Translations under genes and position numbers: made by a program
Shown here: positions 8,609-16,661 of the stretch, piece by piece
How positions within the stretch are numbered: the first letter of the stretch is position 1
Layout of the letters: each line of letters starts with the position of its first letter
IMG/VR virus record: IMGVR_UViG_3300030004_000003
Span: 1 to 64,000 of that record
DNA length: 64,000 bases
Source: a virus
Reading direction: 5' to 3' (one strand)
The notes under the pieces: generated by a model
Database searches by the model: none
What the model saw: only the letters and a program-made list of their open reading frames with translations
Told to the model about the DNA's origin: nothing

Positions 8609-11600
8609 ATGGTTGTGATCCTTACCGTTGATCTTGACTCTTTGGCGCTTTCCGCATCTTCGGTGCCTGTTTTAATAGCGGGAAAGGTCAATCCCATCTC
8701 GATTCGGTTTGTTAGGCACGGAAGATTTCAACAACTACCGGATGGTACGCCGGGGAATGTTTCCCTCACTCGTGGAGGAGTTCTTATTGCGGGTGGGCTT
8801 TCTTACTCCTGGGTAAAAAGCGAAGTTGGCACGACTGCCATCTACACTGTCACATTAGATTGTAACACCACGGAGATTGCGGCCATTTCATGGGGTTCCT
8901 CTCCTTCGTTTCCTTGTTTGCTAACGGTTGATTGGACTGTCGGTGACGCTCCCTTTGAAAGTCAACCACTGCTGCTCAATCTCCTTGCTTCAAATTTTGA
9001 GGGCGATGAATCTGCTCCAACTGCTCTACCGTCCCTAAAGGCGGATGTCTCGGCTGAGTGGGATCCCACTGATAATGTTTATTGGATTACCCAAGAGAAG
9101 GCTCAACAGGGAATTCGCCTAGCCGCCAACGCTCTCTTGCTCCGAGTCAGTGGCGGCTACATTCAGTGGCAGCACGCCGGTGATGCTTCCTGGAATGATC
9201 TTATTGCTGTTTCTTCCTTGGTGGGTGCGCCGGGATCAACCGGAGAGGATGGCACCAATGGCACAAACGGAACCAATGGTTTGTCCGTTAATCTTCAGGT
9301 CAGCGACGGCTGCATTCAATGGCAACACCCGGGAGATGCCTTCTGGAACAACCTTATTGAAGTTTCCTCTCTTGTTGGTGCAACCGGCCCCGCTGGTTCT
9401 TACAACCAGTCCCTCAACACGACTGATCCCTGTAGCTTTGTCTCGGGTACATTCGGAGGTATTCGAGTCAACACCACATCAAATGCGGATCATCCTCTGG
9501 TGTGGGACATGGGTGGAAGTGGCGAGCTTTCTATAAATATAGGGGGCACAAAACGAGCCGCTTTGTCTTTCGATGACGCATTCGGACAAGTGAACTACTA
9601 CAACGCTACGTCACTTGCATTAATGGCGCTGACGGACAGCGGAGAAGTTCTGCTAGGCCCCTACTATGGCAATAAAGTGATGGTGGATGGGTCTTCCACT
9701 CTTTCTGGTGGATCGTGGTCTATCCTTAATAGTGGCGTTGCAACCTTCATAGAAGGCTCTTTTGCCTATGGCTTGACTTACCTGTACAATGATGGCTCTG
9801 CCGACATTGCTGGGGGCGCAGCCCACATTGGATCTGATGGTTCTGCCCTCTTTACCTCGATCACCCTTCCTAATGCTACGGCGATCAAGATAGGGGCTTT
9901 TGATAACGGAACAGGTGGAGCTAACGGCCTCGGATTGATATGTTCGGTTGGATACGAACTCAACTGGCAGGGTGGAAGGCTTCGTTCCATATATCAGGGA
10001 GACAGCACAGGTACTCCTCAGATGCTCTTCCTTGACTCCCCGTTGTCGATTGGAGTTCAAGGGGACTACCCTGCTTTCATTTTCAACTTGGATGGCTCGG
10101 CCTCCCTATCAAATAGTCTCCTGACTTTCGGTGCTGATGGCTCCGTAGATGCCGCAGACGGACAGGCCACTATTGACGCTTACGGCAATGGTCTTTTCCG
10201 AAGCATGGGATTCCTTGGAGGCGGTAGCAACGCCCTCTATGACGATGGTGGTCTGCAATATGGCTCTCAAGCTGTGGCGATGGTCGGATCAAATGTTTCC
10301 AACTTTGTAAATGACATGGGGTATATTACCAGTTGGGGGTATGACCAATCGTTGAATACAGGGGATTCTCCCTCATTCGATAGACTAACCCTAAACGGTT
10401 CCTTAAATATCTATGCAGGGGGTATTGCTATTGGATGGTCTGGCTATGATCACTACGCAGAAATCGACGGCTCTGATGGTTCAGCGTACTTCGCCCACAA
10501 CAATTTCCTTATTGATGCCTCTGGAAACTTTGGCTCCTATGGTGGCCTTAGCTGGATCACAGCGGCGGGAAGCGCGGGGTTCGGTGCTGGTCTAGGTGTT
10601 GGCTTTGGGGGTAGTCAGGGTAATGAGGAGATTGGTTGGCAGTATAATGCAGCAATCCTGACGGATGGGTCGGCTCAGTTTGCCAATAATGTAGCAGGGG
10701 TCACGGCTGCGGGGCATCTCTACGGCGCAAACTTCTATTCGATGAATCAGGCAGTGGGAACAACCTCCTCTCCCACTTTTGCAGGAGTCTATTTAAGTGG
10801 AGGAAGTGAGCTTCATGATTCCAGTGGGCTAAAGTACGGAAGCTCCACGGTTGCAATGCAGGGTATTGGAGTTAGTCATTTTTCTAATGACGCTGGTTAT
10901 CTCACTACTGAATATAACTATTTCAATCAACTTCTCAATACAGGAAGCTCTCCAACTTTCGCTGGACTGACTGTCGGAGAGTTTACTGTTGATGCTTATG
11001 GTAACTTAACCTTGGGTACTGGCGGGTTGACACATCTCAATGCTGATGGATCAGCATTGTTTTCTAACAACTCAATCCTTATGGAGGCTGATGGAAACCT
11101 ATACACTGGTCAGAATCATTCGGGACCATTGAGTAGCCCCGCATTCATTAATCTGGGGAACAGTTATAACTCTGGAACCAGTGCACTAGGAAGTAAGCTA
11201 TTCTTCTATACGAATGGAACTGTTGGTAGTACTTTTGCGATAGGTGTTGGCCCAACGAGTGACATGCAGTATCACGCAGGATCATCGGGAAAGCATGATT
11301 TCTACTCTGACGGTACTCTCGTAGGTGAGTTCAGCATTTATGGCCTTAGTGTAGTAGGCAATACCCTTCATACAGATGGTTCAGCTTCATTTGCTAATGG
11401 TTGTGCCACAGTAGACATGGGAGGCAATGCTTCCTTTGCGGGCGGGATGGTGATCGCCAGTTATGATGATGGAGTCAATGTTGGAGATGGTGCAGCGCAG
11501 ATGCTGCCCTCTGGGTCGGTTTGCGGAAATGAGTTCCACACCAACAGTGGCAATATCCAACTGAATAACAATGGATCGGCCCTTTTCTCAGGTGGTCAAA

Positions 11601-12277
11601 CCCGCATGCAATCTGATGGTGGATTTTTAATTGGAAGTTATGGGATCTACGATGGGGATGCTCTCATCTACCTCAAGCCCGATGGTTCAGCGTGGTTTGC
11701 TAATAATGCCTTTAACATAGGAACTGATGGTACAGTTCAAATACAGTACGATGCCATCAGCTTGAACGGTTCGGATGGGTCAGCGTGGTTTGTAGGAGGA
11801 GGCATAGTAATCGGAAACGTTGTACCGCCCGATGATGACATTACGGTGACCAATGGCATCCAGCTTGGTAGTAGTTACATCTATGATGATGGTGGTTATC
11901 TACACCTCTACAGTGGTGCAGGATCGCAAGTATCAATGTCAGGCGGGGTTCTTTGGGGATCAAGTTACGCAGGGGCGCTAAATCCCGATGGGAGCGTAAT
12001 AGTAGATATTGGAGGTAATGGAACTCTTGGCCGTTCTGGTATCGGATCTTTTATATGGGCAGGACTACCTGGAGATGAGGCAGGCTCCTTGAACACCGAT
12101 GGGTCTGCTTCATTTGCAGGAGGACAATCTTTTATCGGGAATGACGGAGGCGCGGGGTTTGGCAATCTACAGATATTCTGGGATGGCTCGGTTAACCTTG
12201 GGGGTGGATCGTCTGGAGTAGGTGCTCTCACTTCCGATGGCACCCACCTCTACTGGATGGGGACCATGATCATCTAA
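8609..12277 (+). CDS. Long tail fibre with Gly/Asp-rich repeats, probable receptor-binding protein
   Basis: At 1,222 residues this is the largest tail gene in the window. The N-terminal about 160 residues form a beta domain like those of the preceding genes. Then come two copies of an IQWQHxGDAxW block (near residues 186 and 233) separated by a collagen-like EDGTNGTNGTNG linker. The rest is a long array of degenerate repeats with the core DGSAxF (for example ADGSALFSNN, TDGSASFANG, KPDGSAWFANN), mixed with LNTGxSPTFAGL units typical of fibre shafts. No intramolecular chaperone or lyase motif is evident at the C-terminus. It is probably the host-recognition fibre. Confidence 0.8.
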   Translation: MVVILTVDLDSLALSASSVPVLIAGKVNPISIRFVRHGRFQQLPDGTPGNVSLTRGGVLIAGGLSYSWVKSEVGTTAIYTVTLDCNTTEIAAISWGSSPSFPCLLTVDWTVGDAPFESQPLLLNLLASNFEGDESAPTALPSLKADVSAEWDPTDNVYWITQEKAQQGIRLAANALLLRVSGGYIQWQHAGDASWNDLIAVSSLVGAPGSTGEDGTNGTNGTNGLSVNLQVSDGCIQWQHPGDAFWNNLIEVSSLVGATGPAGSYNQSLNTTDPCSFVSGTFGGIRVNTTSNADHPLVWDMGGSGELSINIGGTKRAALSFDDAFGQVNYYNATSLALMALTDSGEVLLGPYYGNKVMVDGSSTLSGGSWSILNSGVATFIEGSFAYGLTYLYNDGSADIAGGAAHIGSDGSALFTSITLPNATAIKIGAFDNGTGGANGLGLICSVGYELNWQGGRLRSIYQGDSTGTPQMLFLDSPLSIGVQGDYPAFIFNLDGSASLSNSLLTFGADGSVDAADGQATIDAYGNGLFRSMGFLGGGSNALYDDGGLQYGSQAVAMVGSNVSNFVNDMGYITSWGYDQSLNTGDSPSFDRLTLNGSLNIYAGGIAIGWSGYDHYAEIDGSDGSAYFAHNNFLIDASGNFGSYGGLSWITAAGSAGFGAGLGVGFGGSQGNEEIGWQYNAAILTDGSAQFANNVAGVTAAGHLYGANFYSMNQAVGTTSSPTFAGVYLSGGSELHDSSGLKYGSSTVAMQGIGVSHFSNDAGYLTTEYNYFNQLLNTGSSPTFAGLTVGEFTVDAYGNLTLGTGGLTHLNADGSALFSNNSILMEADGNLYTGQNHSGPLSSPAFINLGNSYNSGTSALGSKLFFYTNGTVGSTFAIGVGPTSDMQYHAGSSGKHDFYSDGTLVGEFSIYGLSVVGNTLHTDGSASFANGCATVDMGGNASFAGGMVIASYDDGVNVGDGAAQMLPSGSVCGNEFHTNSGNIQLNNNGSALFSGGQTRMQSDGGFLIGSYGIYDGDALIYLKPDGSAWFANNAFNIGTDGTVQIQYDAISLNGSDGSAWFVGGGIVIGNVVPPDDDITVTNGIQLGSSYIYDDGGYLHLYSGAGSQVSMSGGVLWGSSYAGALNPDGSVIVDIGGNGTLGRSGIGSFIWAGLPGDEAGSLNTDGSASFAGGQSFIGNDGGAGFGNLQIFWDGSVNLGGGSSGVGALTSDGTHLYWMGTMII

Positions 12278-12282
12278 TTTCA

Positions 12283-12384
12283 ATGAAACTTTCGCTGAAT
12301 AAATCAACTCGACGCTCCCTGCTGCGCAGCAACGGAATGAAGAGAAATCTACCTCAGCGTAAAAAAACAGAAGGACAACTGTAA
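12283..12384 (+). CDS. Possible 33-residue basic peptide
   Basis: A short open frame in the 127-base gap after the long fibre gene, starting 5 bases after its stop. The product is Lys/Arg-rich (MKLSLNKSTRRSLLRSNG...) with no known relatives that I recognise. It has no clear ribosome binding site. It may be a real small peptide or only the leader of the following gene; the second is at least as likely. Confidence 0.2.
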   Translation: MKLSLNKSTRRSLLRSNGMKRNLPQRKKTEGQL

Positions 12385-12404
12385 ATCGCTCCAAAAACAA
12401 AGTT

Positions 12405-12713
12405 ATGGCTATTCAAATCCCATCCGCTACCAGGGCGGCAACCGTGGCAAACAACGTCGCCAGAGATGTCAGCAATGTTGCGACCCAGATCAACGGCTAC
12501 CTAACCAATGGTCAGGCCGCAAACCCACAGCAAAACATCCCTGGTGTTGCTGCCGCCGACATTATTCTGGCACTTGGAGGTGCAGGTAGCGCCGGTGTTC
12601 TGCAGCTTCAGCTTATTGTTGCTGTTGTGAACGCCTCTGATGCAACGCTGCTTGCCGCTGCGCTCGCTGCTGTGACTCCTGCCCCCACACCAACTCCAAC
12701 ACCAGCGGCCTAA
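12405..12713 (+). CDS. Small Ala-rich protein of the tail/lysis junction
   Basis: A 102-residue protein made largely of Ala, Val and Asn, with a helix containing ATVANNVARDVSNVATQ, a hydrophobic helix near residues 58-85 and a Pro/Thr tail (TPAPTPTPTPAA). The hydrophobic part could insert in a membrane but is weakly apolar. It lies between the fibre gene and the membrane/lysis genes, so either a minor structural or a lysis-accessory role is possible. No family is recognised. Confidence 0.5.
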   Translation: MAIQIPSATRAATVANNVARDVSNVATQINGYLTNGQAANPQQNIPGVAAADIILALGGAGSAGVLQLQLIVAVVNASDATLLAAALAAVTPAPTPTPTPAA

Positions 12714-12741
12714 ACCACCTTGATTTCCTGAGCCGTCAGAA

Positions 12742-13032
12742 ATGGCGGCTCAGGATCAAACAAATCCGACTATGAGCGAAGAAACCAAAATCATCAAAGA
12801 AAACGAACCGGTATTGCAAACGCTTGCTGCCATTCTTTCTCTGATTCGTTGGCTCGGCGGCGGCTCGCTTATAGCGCTCGTGAGCGTCGGAGTGATCCTG
12901 ATTTCGGATCATTACGACCATCTTCGTGTAGCAAAAGAGGCGGACTGGATCTACCCGCGCTTCTCGGAAGTTTGGTACGGACAGGGATATTCCAAGTCCG
13001 ACACGAAGGACAAAAATCAGGACAGTCAATAA
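12742..13032 (+). CDS. Small single-pass membrane protein
   Basis: A 96-residue protein with one transmembrane segment at about residues 40-56 (GGGSLIALVSVGVILIS) flanked by a charged N-terminus and a hydrophilic C-terminus rich in Asp, Lys and Gln. A second in-frame ATG at 12772 would remove ten N-terminal residues. Position just ahead of a lipoprotein, a holin candidate and the endolysin suggests part of the lysis cassette. It could be a spanin-like or antiholin-like protein, but there is no specific motif. Confidence 0.55.
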   Translation: MAAQDQTNPTMSEETKIIKENEPVLQTLAAILSLIRWLGGGSLIALVSVGVILISDHYDHLRVAKEADWIYPRFSEVWYGQGYSKSDTKDKNQDSQ

Positions 13033-13091
13033 TTGAGGCCATCAGGCCCAAACTTTAGATGACAAGCGGTGCAAGTTTGAACACTTCCACC

Positions 13092-13769
13092 ATGAATCAA
13101 AAATCCCGACTCTTATTTATCATTGGAGCTGCAGCCGCTTCCTTCCTTCTCAACTGTTTTGTTGGATGCGCGCCCGTTCAGCCCTCACTCCCGCTCGCTG
13201 CTTCCCATGTTGCCTTGGATCAATCTGTAGCAAATGCTCAGAGTGATCAGCACAGAGCGGTCGTCGAGGCTGCAAAACTCGCTGCCAGCGACAAGAACCC
13301 TGCTGATCATCAGGAGATAGTCGATCTTCAGTCCACTATTAATGACCTTGGTGGGAAGCTGAACGCCGTCACTGGTCAGGTTCAGTGGTACGAGGTTCAG
13401 TACGCCAAGACCTATAATGATGACTCTGATACTCATGTGAATCTCATCCATGCCATCGACTACGGAAATAATGAGCATAAGGCTCATGTGGCTGCCGACA
13501 AGCGAGCCGATGTGGTGATCTATGCGTTCGCTATCTGGGCCGCTTTCATTGCCGTTGGGCTCTGGGGGGAAACCGTTGGCAGGCTTCTGAAAAGCTGCCC
13601 TATTGGGCCTATCGCCGCCGTTGCCGTGGCTGCACCCGTCATTGTCTTTGTGGCTGCTTTTTCGGCCGCCTACGCCTTCGCCTACTATGTGCTGACGTGG
13701 TTGGGCCAGTTTCTTCCCGACTTCTCGGGAGCCATCCCGTCGATCGGGCACCTCTTTCATCGCTTATGA
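13092..13769 (+). CDS. Lipoprotein with coiled coil and C-terminal membrane segments
   Basis: I take the ATG at 13092 because it gives a compact signal sequence with basic start (MNQKSRLLF), hydrophobic core and lipobox CFVGC at residues 21-25; an in-frame ATG at 13059 adds 11 residues. After the lipidation Cys there is a Gln/Ala-rich helical region (about 60-120) and then two hydrophobic segments (VVIYAFAIWAAFIAVGLWG and IAAVAVAAPVIVFVAAFSAA). A lipoprotein that spans the envelope next to holin and endolysin genes recalls spanins, though the extra membrane helices are unusual for those. It overlaps the next gene by ATGA. Confidence 0.6.
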   Translation: MNQKSRLLFIIGAAAASFLLNCFVGCAPVQPSLPLAASHVALDQSVANAQSDQHRAVVEAAKLAASDKNPADHQEIVDLQSTINDLGGKLNAVTGQVQWYEVQYAKTYNDDSDTHVNLIHAIDYGNNEHKAHVAADKRADVVIYAFAIWAAFIAVGLWGETVGRLLKSCPIGPIAAVAVAAPVIVFVAAFSAAYAFAYYVLTWLGQFLPDFSGAIPSIGHLFHRL

Positions 13770-14050
13770 ATGCGCTGACGTACCTCAAGTCGATGTTCGC
13801 CACCCTCGATGGGCAGGGACCATCGTTTGTCCGCTGGCTGCTCTTTTTGGGTGTTGCTCCCTTCATGGCGATTGCATGGGAAGAGGTATTCTACTTTGCC
13901 GTTGCTCACAAGTTCGTTGCGATTGATGGCAATGTGGTCGCCCTTGCCACGGCGATAGGCGGCATCTTGAGCGTCAATTTCGGCTTTGCTCGTTATCAGG
14001 AGAGCAAGGAGATCCAGTCCAATCAATCCCCACAACCACCACAACAATGA
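13766..14050 (+). CDS. Holin candidate
   Basis: The start at 13766 overlaps the upstream stop by ATGA. The 94-residue product has two probable membrane helices (VRWLLFLGVAPFMAIAW and VVALATAIGGILSVNFGFA) and a charged, Gln/Pro-rich C-terminus. This size and topology, directly before an endolysin with which it overlaps by ATGA, fits a class II-type holin that forms the inner-membrane lesions releasing the lysozyme. Holins share little sequence, so the call depends on topology and position. Confidence 0.6.
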   Translation: MNALTYLKSMFATLDGQGPSFVRWLLFLGVAPFMAIAWEEVFYFAVAHKFVAIDGNVVALATAIGGILSVNFGFARYQESKEIQSNQSPQPPQQ

Positions 14051-14667
14051 TACCCGACCTCAAAGCCCTCTGGGACTCGTTCCTCATCACGGACCTTGAA
14101 CGCTTCAAGCAGCCCGTAGCGGCCATCCTTGCAGCCAGAGACCGGTATGCAGCCGTGGCTGAGACAACCGGGGTGCCCTGGCAGGTGATCGGCGTGATCC
14201 ACCAGCGCGAGTGCAGTGGTGATTTTAACTGCCACCTCCACAATGGGGATCCTCTCGCGGCTCGGACGGTTGATGAGCCTGCCGGTCGCCCTACGGCTGG
14301 CAATCCTCCTTTCACCTGGGATGTCTCCGCCGTGGATGCTCTGAGCTATGACGGCTTTCTGCATCTTGATCTTTGGAGTGATGTCCCAACGGCCCTCTAT
14401 CGCATTGAGCGATTCAATGGGCTTGGCTATCGCAGCCACAATCTTCTGTCTCCCTACATCTGGGCAGGGACCGACCGGTACACAAAAGGCAAGTACGGTT
14501 CGGATGGTCACTTTGATCCTGAGCTCGTGGATCAGCAGCCTGGATGTGCTGGTATGCTGAGGCTTCTCAGCTTCGGCGTGGTGCCTAATGCTGATCCAAC
14601 ACCTTCTGTCGCTCCAGGAGGGGTGGTAATTACTCCGGAATTTGGTGCTCAGGAGACAATTTCATGA
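14047..14667 (+). CDS. Endolysin, lysozyme-like muramidase
   Basis: A 206-residue protein containing VIHQRECSGDFNCHLHNGDP at about residues 50-69, a hallmark of a phage and cyanobacterial lysozyme-like family; Glu55 in HQRE is the likely catalytic acid. Further conserved blocks are PPFTWDVSAVDAL, LYRIERFNGLGYR and SPYIWAGTDRYTKGKY. It should cleave the glycan backbone of host peptidoglycan. There is no export signal, so it needs the holin encoded just upstream, with which it overlaps by ATGA. The last 30 residues are a Pro/Gly-rich tail. Confidence 0.85.
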   Translation: MIPDLKALWDSFLITDLERFKQPVAAILAARDRYAAVAETTGVPWQVIGVIHQRECSGDFNCHLHNGDPLAARTVDEPAGRPTAGNPPFTWDVSAVDALSYDGFLHLDLWSDVPTALYRIERFNGLGYRSHNLLSPYIWAGTDRYTKGKYGSDGHFDPELVDQQPGCAGMLRLLSFGVVPNADPTPSVAPGGVVITPEFGAQETIS

Positions 14668-14689
14668 GGTATCAATCTGCCATCTAGCC

Positions 14690-14929
14690 ATGTGCCAGGT
14701 GATCTATTGCATGACCGGCAAGAGGCGCGTGAGGGAAGGGGCGCATTGTCAGGAATGCAATGGATTTCATCATCCCCTCGATGCTGGCACGCCGCCGCTG
14801 ATTGCCAGCATCAGGACAGTCGCCCACATGCTTCATCATGACGAGATCTCGGCCCGTGATGCCGCTCTAACGCTCTTTCTGCTGACTGATCCGCGTTGCG
14901 ATGAGCCGGAACCTCGTCGGCATGATTGA
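14690..14929 (+). CDS. Small Cys-containing protein
   Basis: A 79-residue protein beginning at ATG 14690, with an alternative in-frame start at 14711. It has a CQEC pair in GAHCQECNGFHHP that could bind zinc with the nearby His residues, then an amphipathic helix (ASIRTVAHMLHHDEISARDAALTL). It follows the endolysin by 22 bases and overlaps the next frame. No family recognised. Confidence 0.45.
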   Translation: MCQVIYCMTGKRRVREGAHCQECNGFHHPLDAGTPPLIASIRTVAHMLHHDEISARDAALTLFLLTDPRCDEPEPRRHD

Positions 14930-14946
14930 CGAACGGAACTATTGAT

Positions 14947-15357
14947 ATGGCCCGCACAAAGCAAAAACTCATTTTGTTTTCGGAGGATGTGATTCCGGAA
15001 TTTCCAAGCATCAAGCTTGCTGTTTTGAGGGATACGCAAGAATGGGCGCTCGTGTTATACAGGAATGGAAAATGGCAATGCCATGGACGGCGCGTTCGTA
15101 TCAGGTGGTGGATCAATCTCTTTCTTCCGTATGACCTTCCAGGACTGAAAGGGCGCTTAGTATCCAAATCCGAATCTGAGCAAGCCCTCCAAGATATTTC
15201 TGATGCTTTCGCTGGCTATAATAAATATCTAGCCAGTTCTCAGCCTCATCAATCTTTTCGACGCAATAAGAAGGCATCTTCTGCTGCGGTGAAGCCAGAG
15301 CGCGGCGATACCGGCGTGTTGCCTCGGGATCGTTCTGTCCGCCACCATCGGAAATAA
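14947..15357 (+). CDS. Uncertain small protein, overlaps an opposite-strand gene
   Basis: The 136-residue frame starts at ATG 14947 (a TTG at 14926 is in frame). Its first half (KLILFSEDVIPEFPSIKLA, EWALVLYRNGKWQCHG) looks protein-like with predicted strands; its second half lies opposite the minus-strand gene ending at 15113 and is Ser/Arg-rich. Either the two genes overlap tail to tail or only one is real. The minus-strand gene belongs to a clear operon, so this frame is the weaker candidate. Confidence 0.35.
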   Translation: MARTKQKLILFSEDVIPEFPSIKLAVLRDTQEWALVLYRNGKWQCHGRRVRIRWWINLFLPYDLPGLKGRLVSKSESEQALQDISDAFAGYNKYLASSQPHQSFRRNKKASSAAVKPERGDTGVLPRDRSVRHHRK

Positions 15358-15394
15358 GTTTCTCAATGTCGCGAATTGATTCCTTGGCAGTCAT
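15113..15394 (-). CDS. Small helical protein of the lysogeny-side operon
   Basis: A 93-residue, highly charged and largely helical protein (EATRRYRRALASPQQ, KYLGGLAQIRIWILSALSVL). It lies 15 bases after the GYF-domain membrane protein in the same direction and so is probably the last gene of that short minus-strand operon. There is no recognised family. Its 3' half faces the end of a plus-strand frame. Confidence 0.5.
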   Translation of the reverse strand: MTAKESIRDIEKLISDGGGQNDPEATRRYRRALASPQQKMPSYCVEKIDEAENWLDIYYSQRKHQKYLGGLAQIRIWILSALSVLEGHTEERD

Positions 15395-15409
15395 TGGGTG
15401 AAATAGCCC

Positions 15410-16084
15410 TTATTGCCGATCCTGTTTGGGTACGAAGTATTTGTAGATCTGGCCGATGATTGGGATCCAGAGGATAACGCCAACGATAATCATGCCGAAG
15501 TGGGATCCGCTACCAGTGCCTACGGCCATGTTGTCATAAATTTTCCACATTCCATTCAAAATCAGAGCGAAGGAAATGATGCTCAGTATAATAGCGATTC
15601 CGAGTCCGTGCCTGTCTTGGTAGCCGTCGTTCTTTACGCCTCCAATGATCCTGTTCACGCGGTTTCTGAAGCTTGTGGGACCACTGCGAGAGTCAAATAG
15701 TGCAGCGGGGCTGGTAACAATGATGATCGGGCCAATAACCCATCCAATGACGGGTATGAACAGACAGATGATTCCGATTATGATGAGGCGGCCCATGGTT
15801 CCAAATCTATATGCCCAAGTGGCCTGTCCTTCGCCTTCCATGTAGGCTGCAATGTATTGGCGGTCAATGGCGGCTTGTTTGGAGCTCTGTTGGGCGTTCA
15901 GGGGAAGATCGTTCTTCTGAACCTCTTGATGTGGGTAGAGGACTTTTACCAACGTATCCCAGTTCGCGCAGTGCATGTTCTTCGCCTCGTCATTGAGCGT
16001 CACGCGTCCCTCGATCACCATGTCCTCCACGAACTCCTTTTCAAATGGCCCGTAGATCTCGTTGTTGCGACGGATGAGAATCAT
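15410..16084 (-). CDS. GYF-like domain membrane protein
   Basis: A 224-residue protein. The first about 50 residues (IRRNNEIYGPFEKEFVEDMV...) match the pattern of the bacterial GYF_2 domain, in which a YGPF turn and a trailing Trp form a small protein-binding module. A linker leads to a hydrophobic section with about four membrane helices (IIIGIICLFIPVIGWVIGPI; GIAIILSIISFALILNGMW; FGMIIVGVILWIPIIGQIY). It starts in an ATGA overlap with the ribbon-helix-helix gene upstream. As a gene expressed with the lysogeny regulator it may be a lysogenic-conversion membrane protein, which is inference. Confidence 0.7.
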   Translation of the reverse strand: MILIRRNNEIYGPFEKEFVEDMVIEGRVTLNDEAKNMHCANWDTLVKVLYPHQEVQKNDLPLNAQQSSKQAAIDRQYIAAYMEGEGQATWAYRFGTMGRLIIIGIICLFIPVIGWVIGPIIIVTSPAALFDSRSGPTSFRNRVNRIIGGVKNDGYQDRHGLGIAIILSIISFALILNGMWKIYDNMAVGTGSGSHFGMIIVGVILWIPIIGQIYKYFVPKQDRQ

Positions 16085-16335
16085 TGGTTTTTCGGCGGGA
16101 ATTTTTTACCAAGTTCAGGAGGGGCTTCCGCGAGTTGCGCGATGCTAATTTCTCGAACTAGTCGTTTGTGATGTTCGGGAAGAGTTGATTCCACGAAATC
16201 TAGATGTCGCTCTATCCCCTCCCTAATAAATTTCCGGACGGTTTCCTTGCCGGTTAATAGCGACAAGATTCTTGCGCGATCCCACATGGGTGCAGGAATG
16301 CTCACGCTTTGCATAGGCGGCTTTACTTCCTTCAT
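16081..16335 (-). CDS. Ribbon-helix-helix-like regulator
   Basis: An 84-residue protein. Residues 9-50 have the strand-helix-helix pattern of ribbon-helix-helix DNA-binding proteins: a short strand QSVSIPAP, helix MWDRARILSLL and helix KFIREGIERHLDFV. The remainder is a charged helix. It is transcribed away from a second protein of the same kind, with 101 AT-rich bases between them that contain palindromes. The pair recalls the Arc/Mnt type of phage switch. It heads the minus-strand operon that also encodes the GYF-domain membrane protein. Confidence 0.55.
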   Translation of the reverse strand: MKEVKPPMQSVSIPAPMWDRARILSLLTGKETVRKFIREGIERHLDFVESTLPEHHKRLVREISIAQLAEAPPELGKKFPPKNQ

Positions 16336-16352
16336 GGAATTACAATCTTAAC

Positions 16353-16373
16353 AAATTGTGAAATTGTCAATTT
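16353..16373. promoter_or_regulatory. Candidate operator: palindrome and tandem octamers
   Basis: Between two divergent ribbon-helix-helix genes lies AAATTGTG directly followed by AAATTGTC, and the second copy is part of the perfect palindrome AAATTGTCAATTT (16361-16373). A smaller palindrome ACAAATTGT overlaps at 16351-16359. Ribbon-helix-helix dimers bind cooperatively to tandem half-sites, so this is a plausible operator for one or both flanking regulators. Binding itself is inference. Confidence 0.5.
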
Positions 16374-16401
16374 ATAAAAAATATGAGAATGGAAAAAAGA
16401 T

Positions 16402-16430
16402 TTGACGCGATTTGAAAAAATGGATTTATT
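16402..16430 (+). promoter_or_regulatory. Candidate sigma-70-type promoter for a leaderless transcript
   Basis: TTGACG (16402-16407) and TTTATT (16425-16430) are separated by 17 bases, a good match to -35 and a moderate match to -10. Transcription would begin about six or seven bases downstream, at or next to the ATG at 16437. There is no Shine-Dalgarno sequence before this ATG, so a leaderless mRNA is expected if this promoter is real. Confidence 0.45.
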
Positions 16431-16436
16431 ACACGC

Positions 16437-16637
16437 ATGCCCGTTTCAAAAACCCCCCAAGGATCCAAGAAATCAAAGGTTGAAGCAGATGAGCAGCGCT
16501 CAAAGTCGAGTGGCGTTTCTCTCCCTCATGCGGTTTATAAAGCCGCTCGGAGCCGCGCCTTCCGCAGGGAGATGAGTTTCAGTGCCCACATTTGCGATCT
16601 CATTATGAAAGATCTCAAACTCGAATCTGCTCGGTAA
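16437..16637 (+). CDS. Ribbon-helix-helix-like regulator
   Basis: A 66-residue basic protein. After a Lys/Ser-rich N-terminal arm comes GVSLPHAVYKAARSRAFRR then SFSAHICDLIMKDLKLE, the strand-helix-turn-helix order of Arc/CopG-type DNA-binding proteins. It is divergent to another such gene across an AT-rich spacer, and a promoter-like sequence ends only six bases before its start. It may be the repressor or its antagonist in the lysis-lysogeny decision. Confidence 0.6.
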   Translation: MPVSKTPQGSKKSKVEADEQRSKSSGVSLPHAVYKAARSRAFRREMSFSAHICDLIMKDLKLESAR

Positions 16638-16661
16638 TTTTTTCTCTCAACTCTCCCCGTG

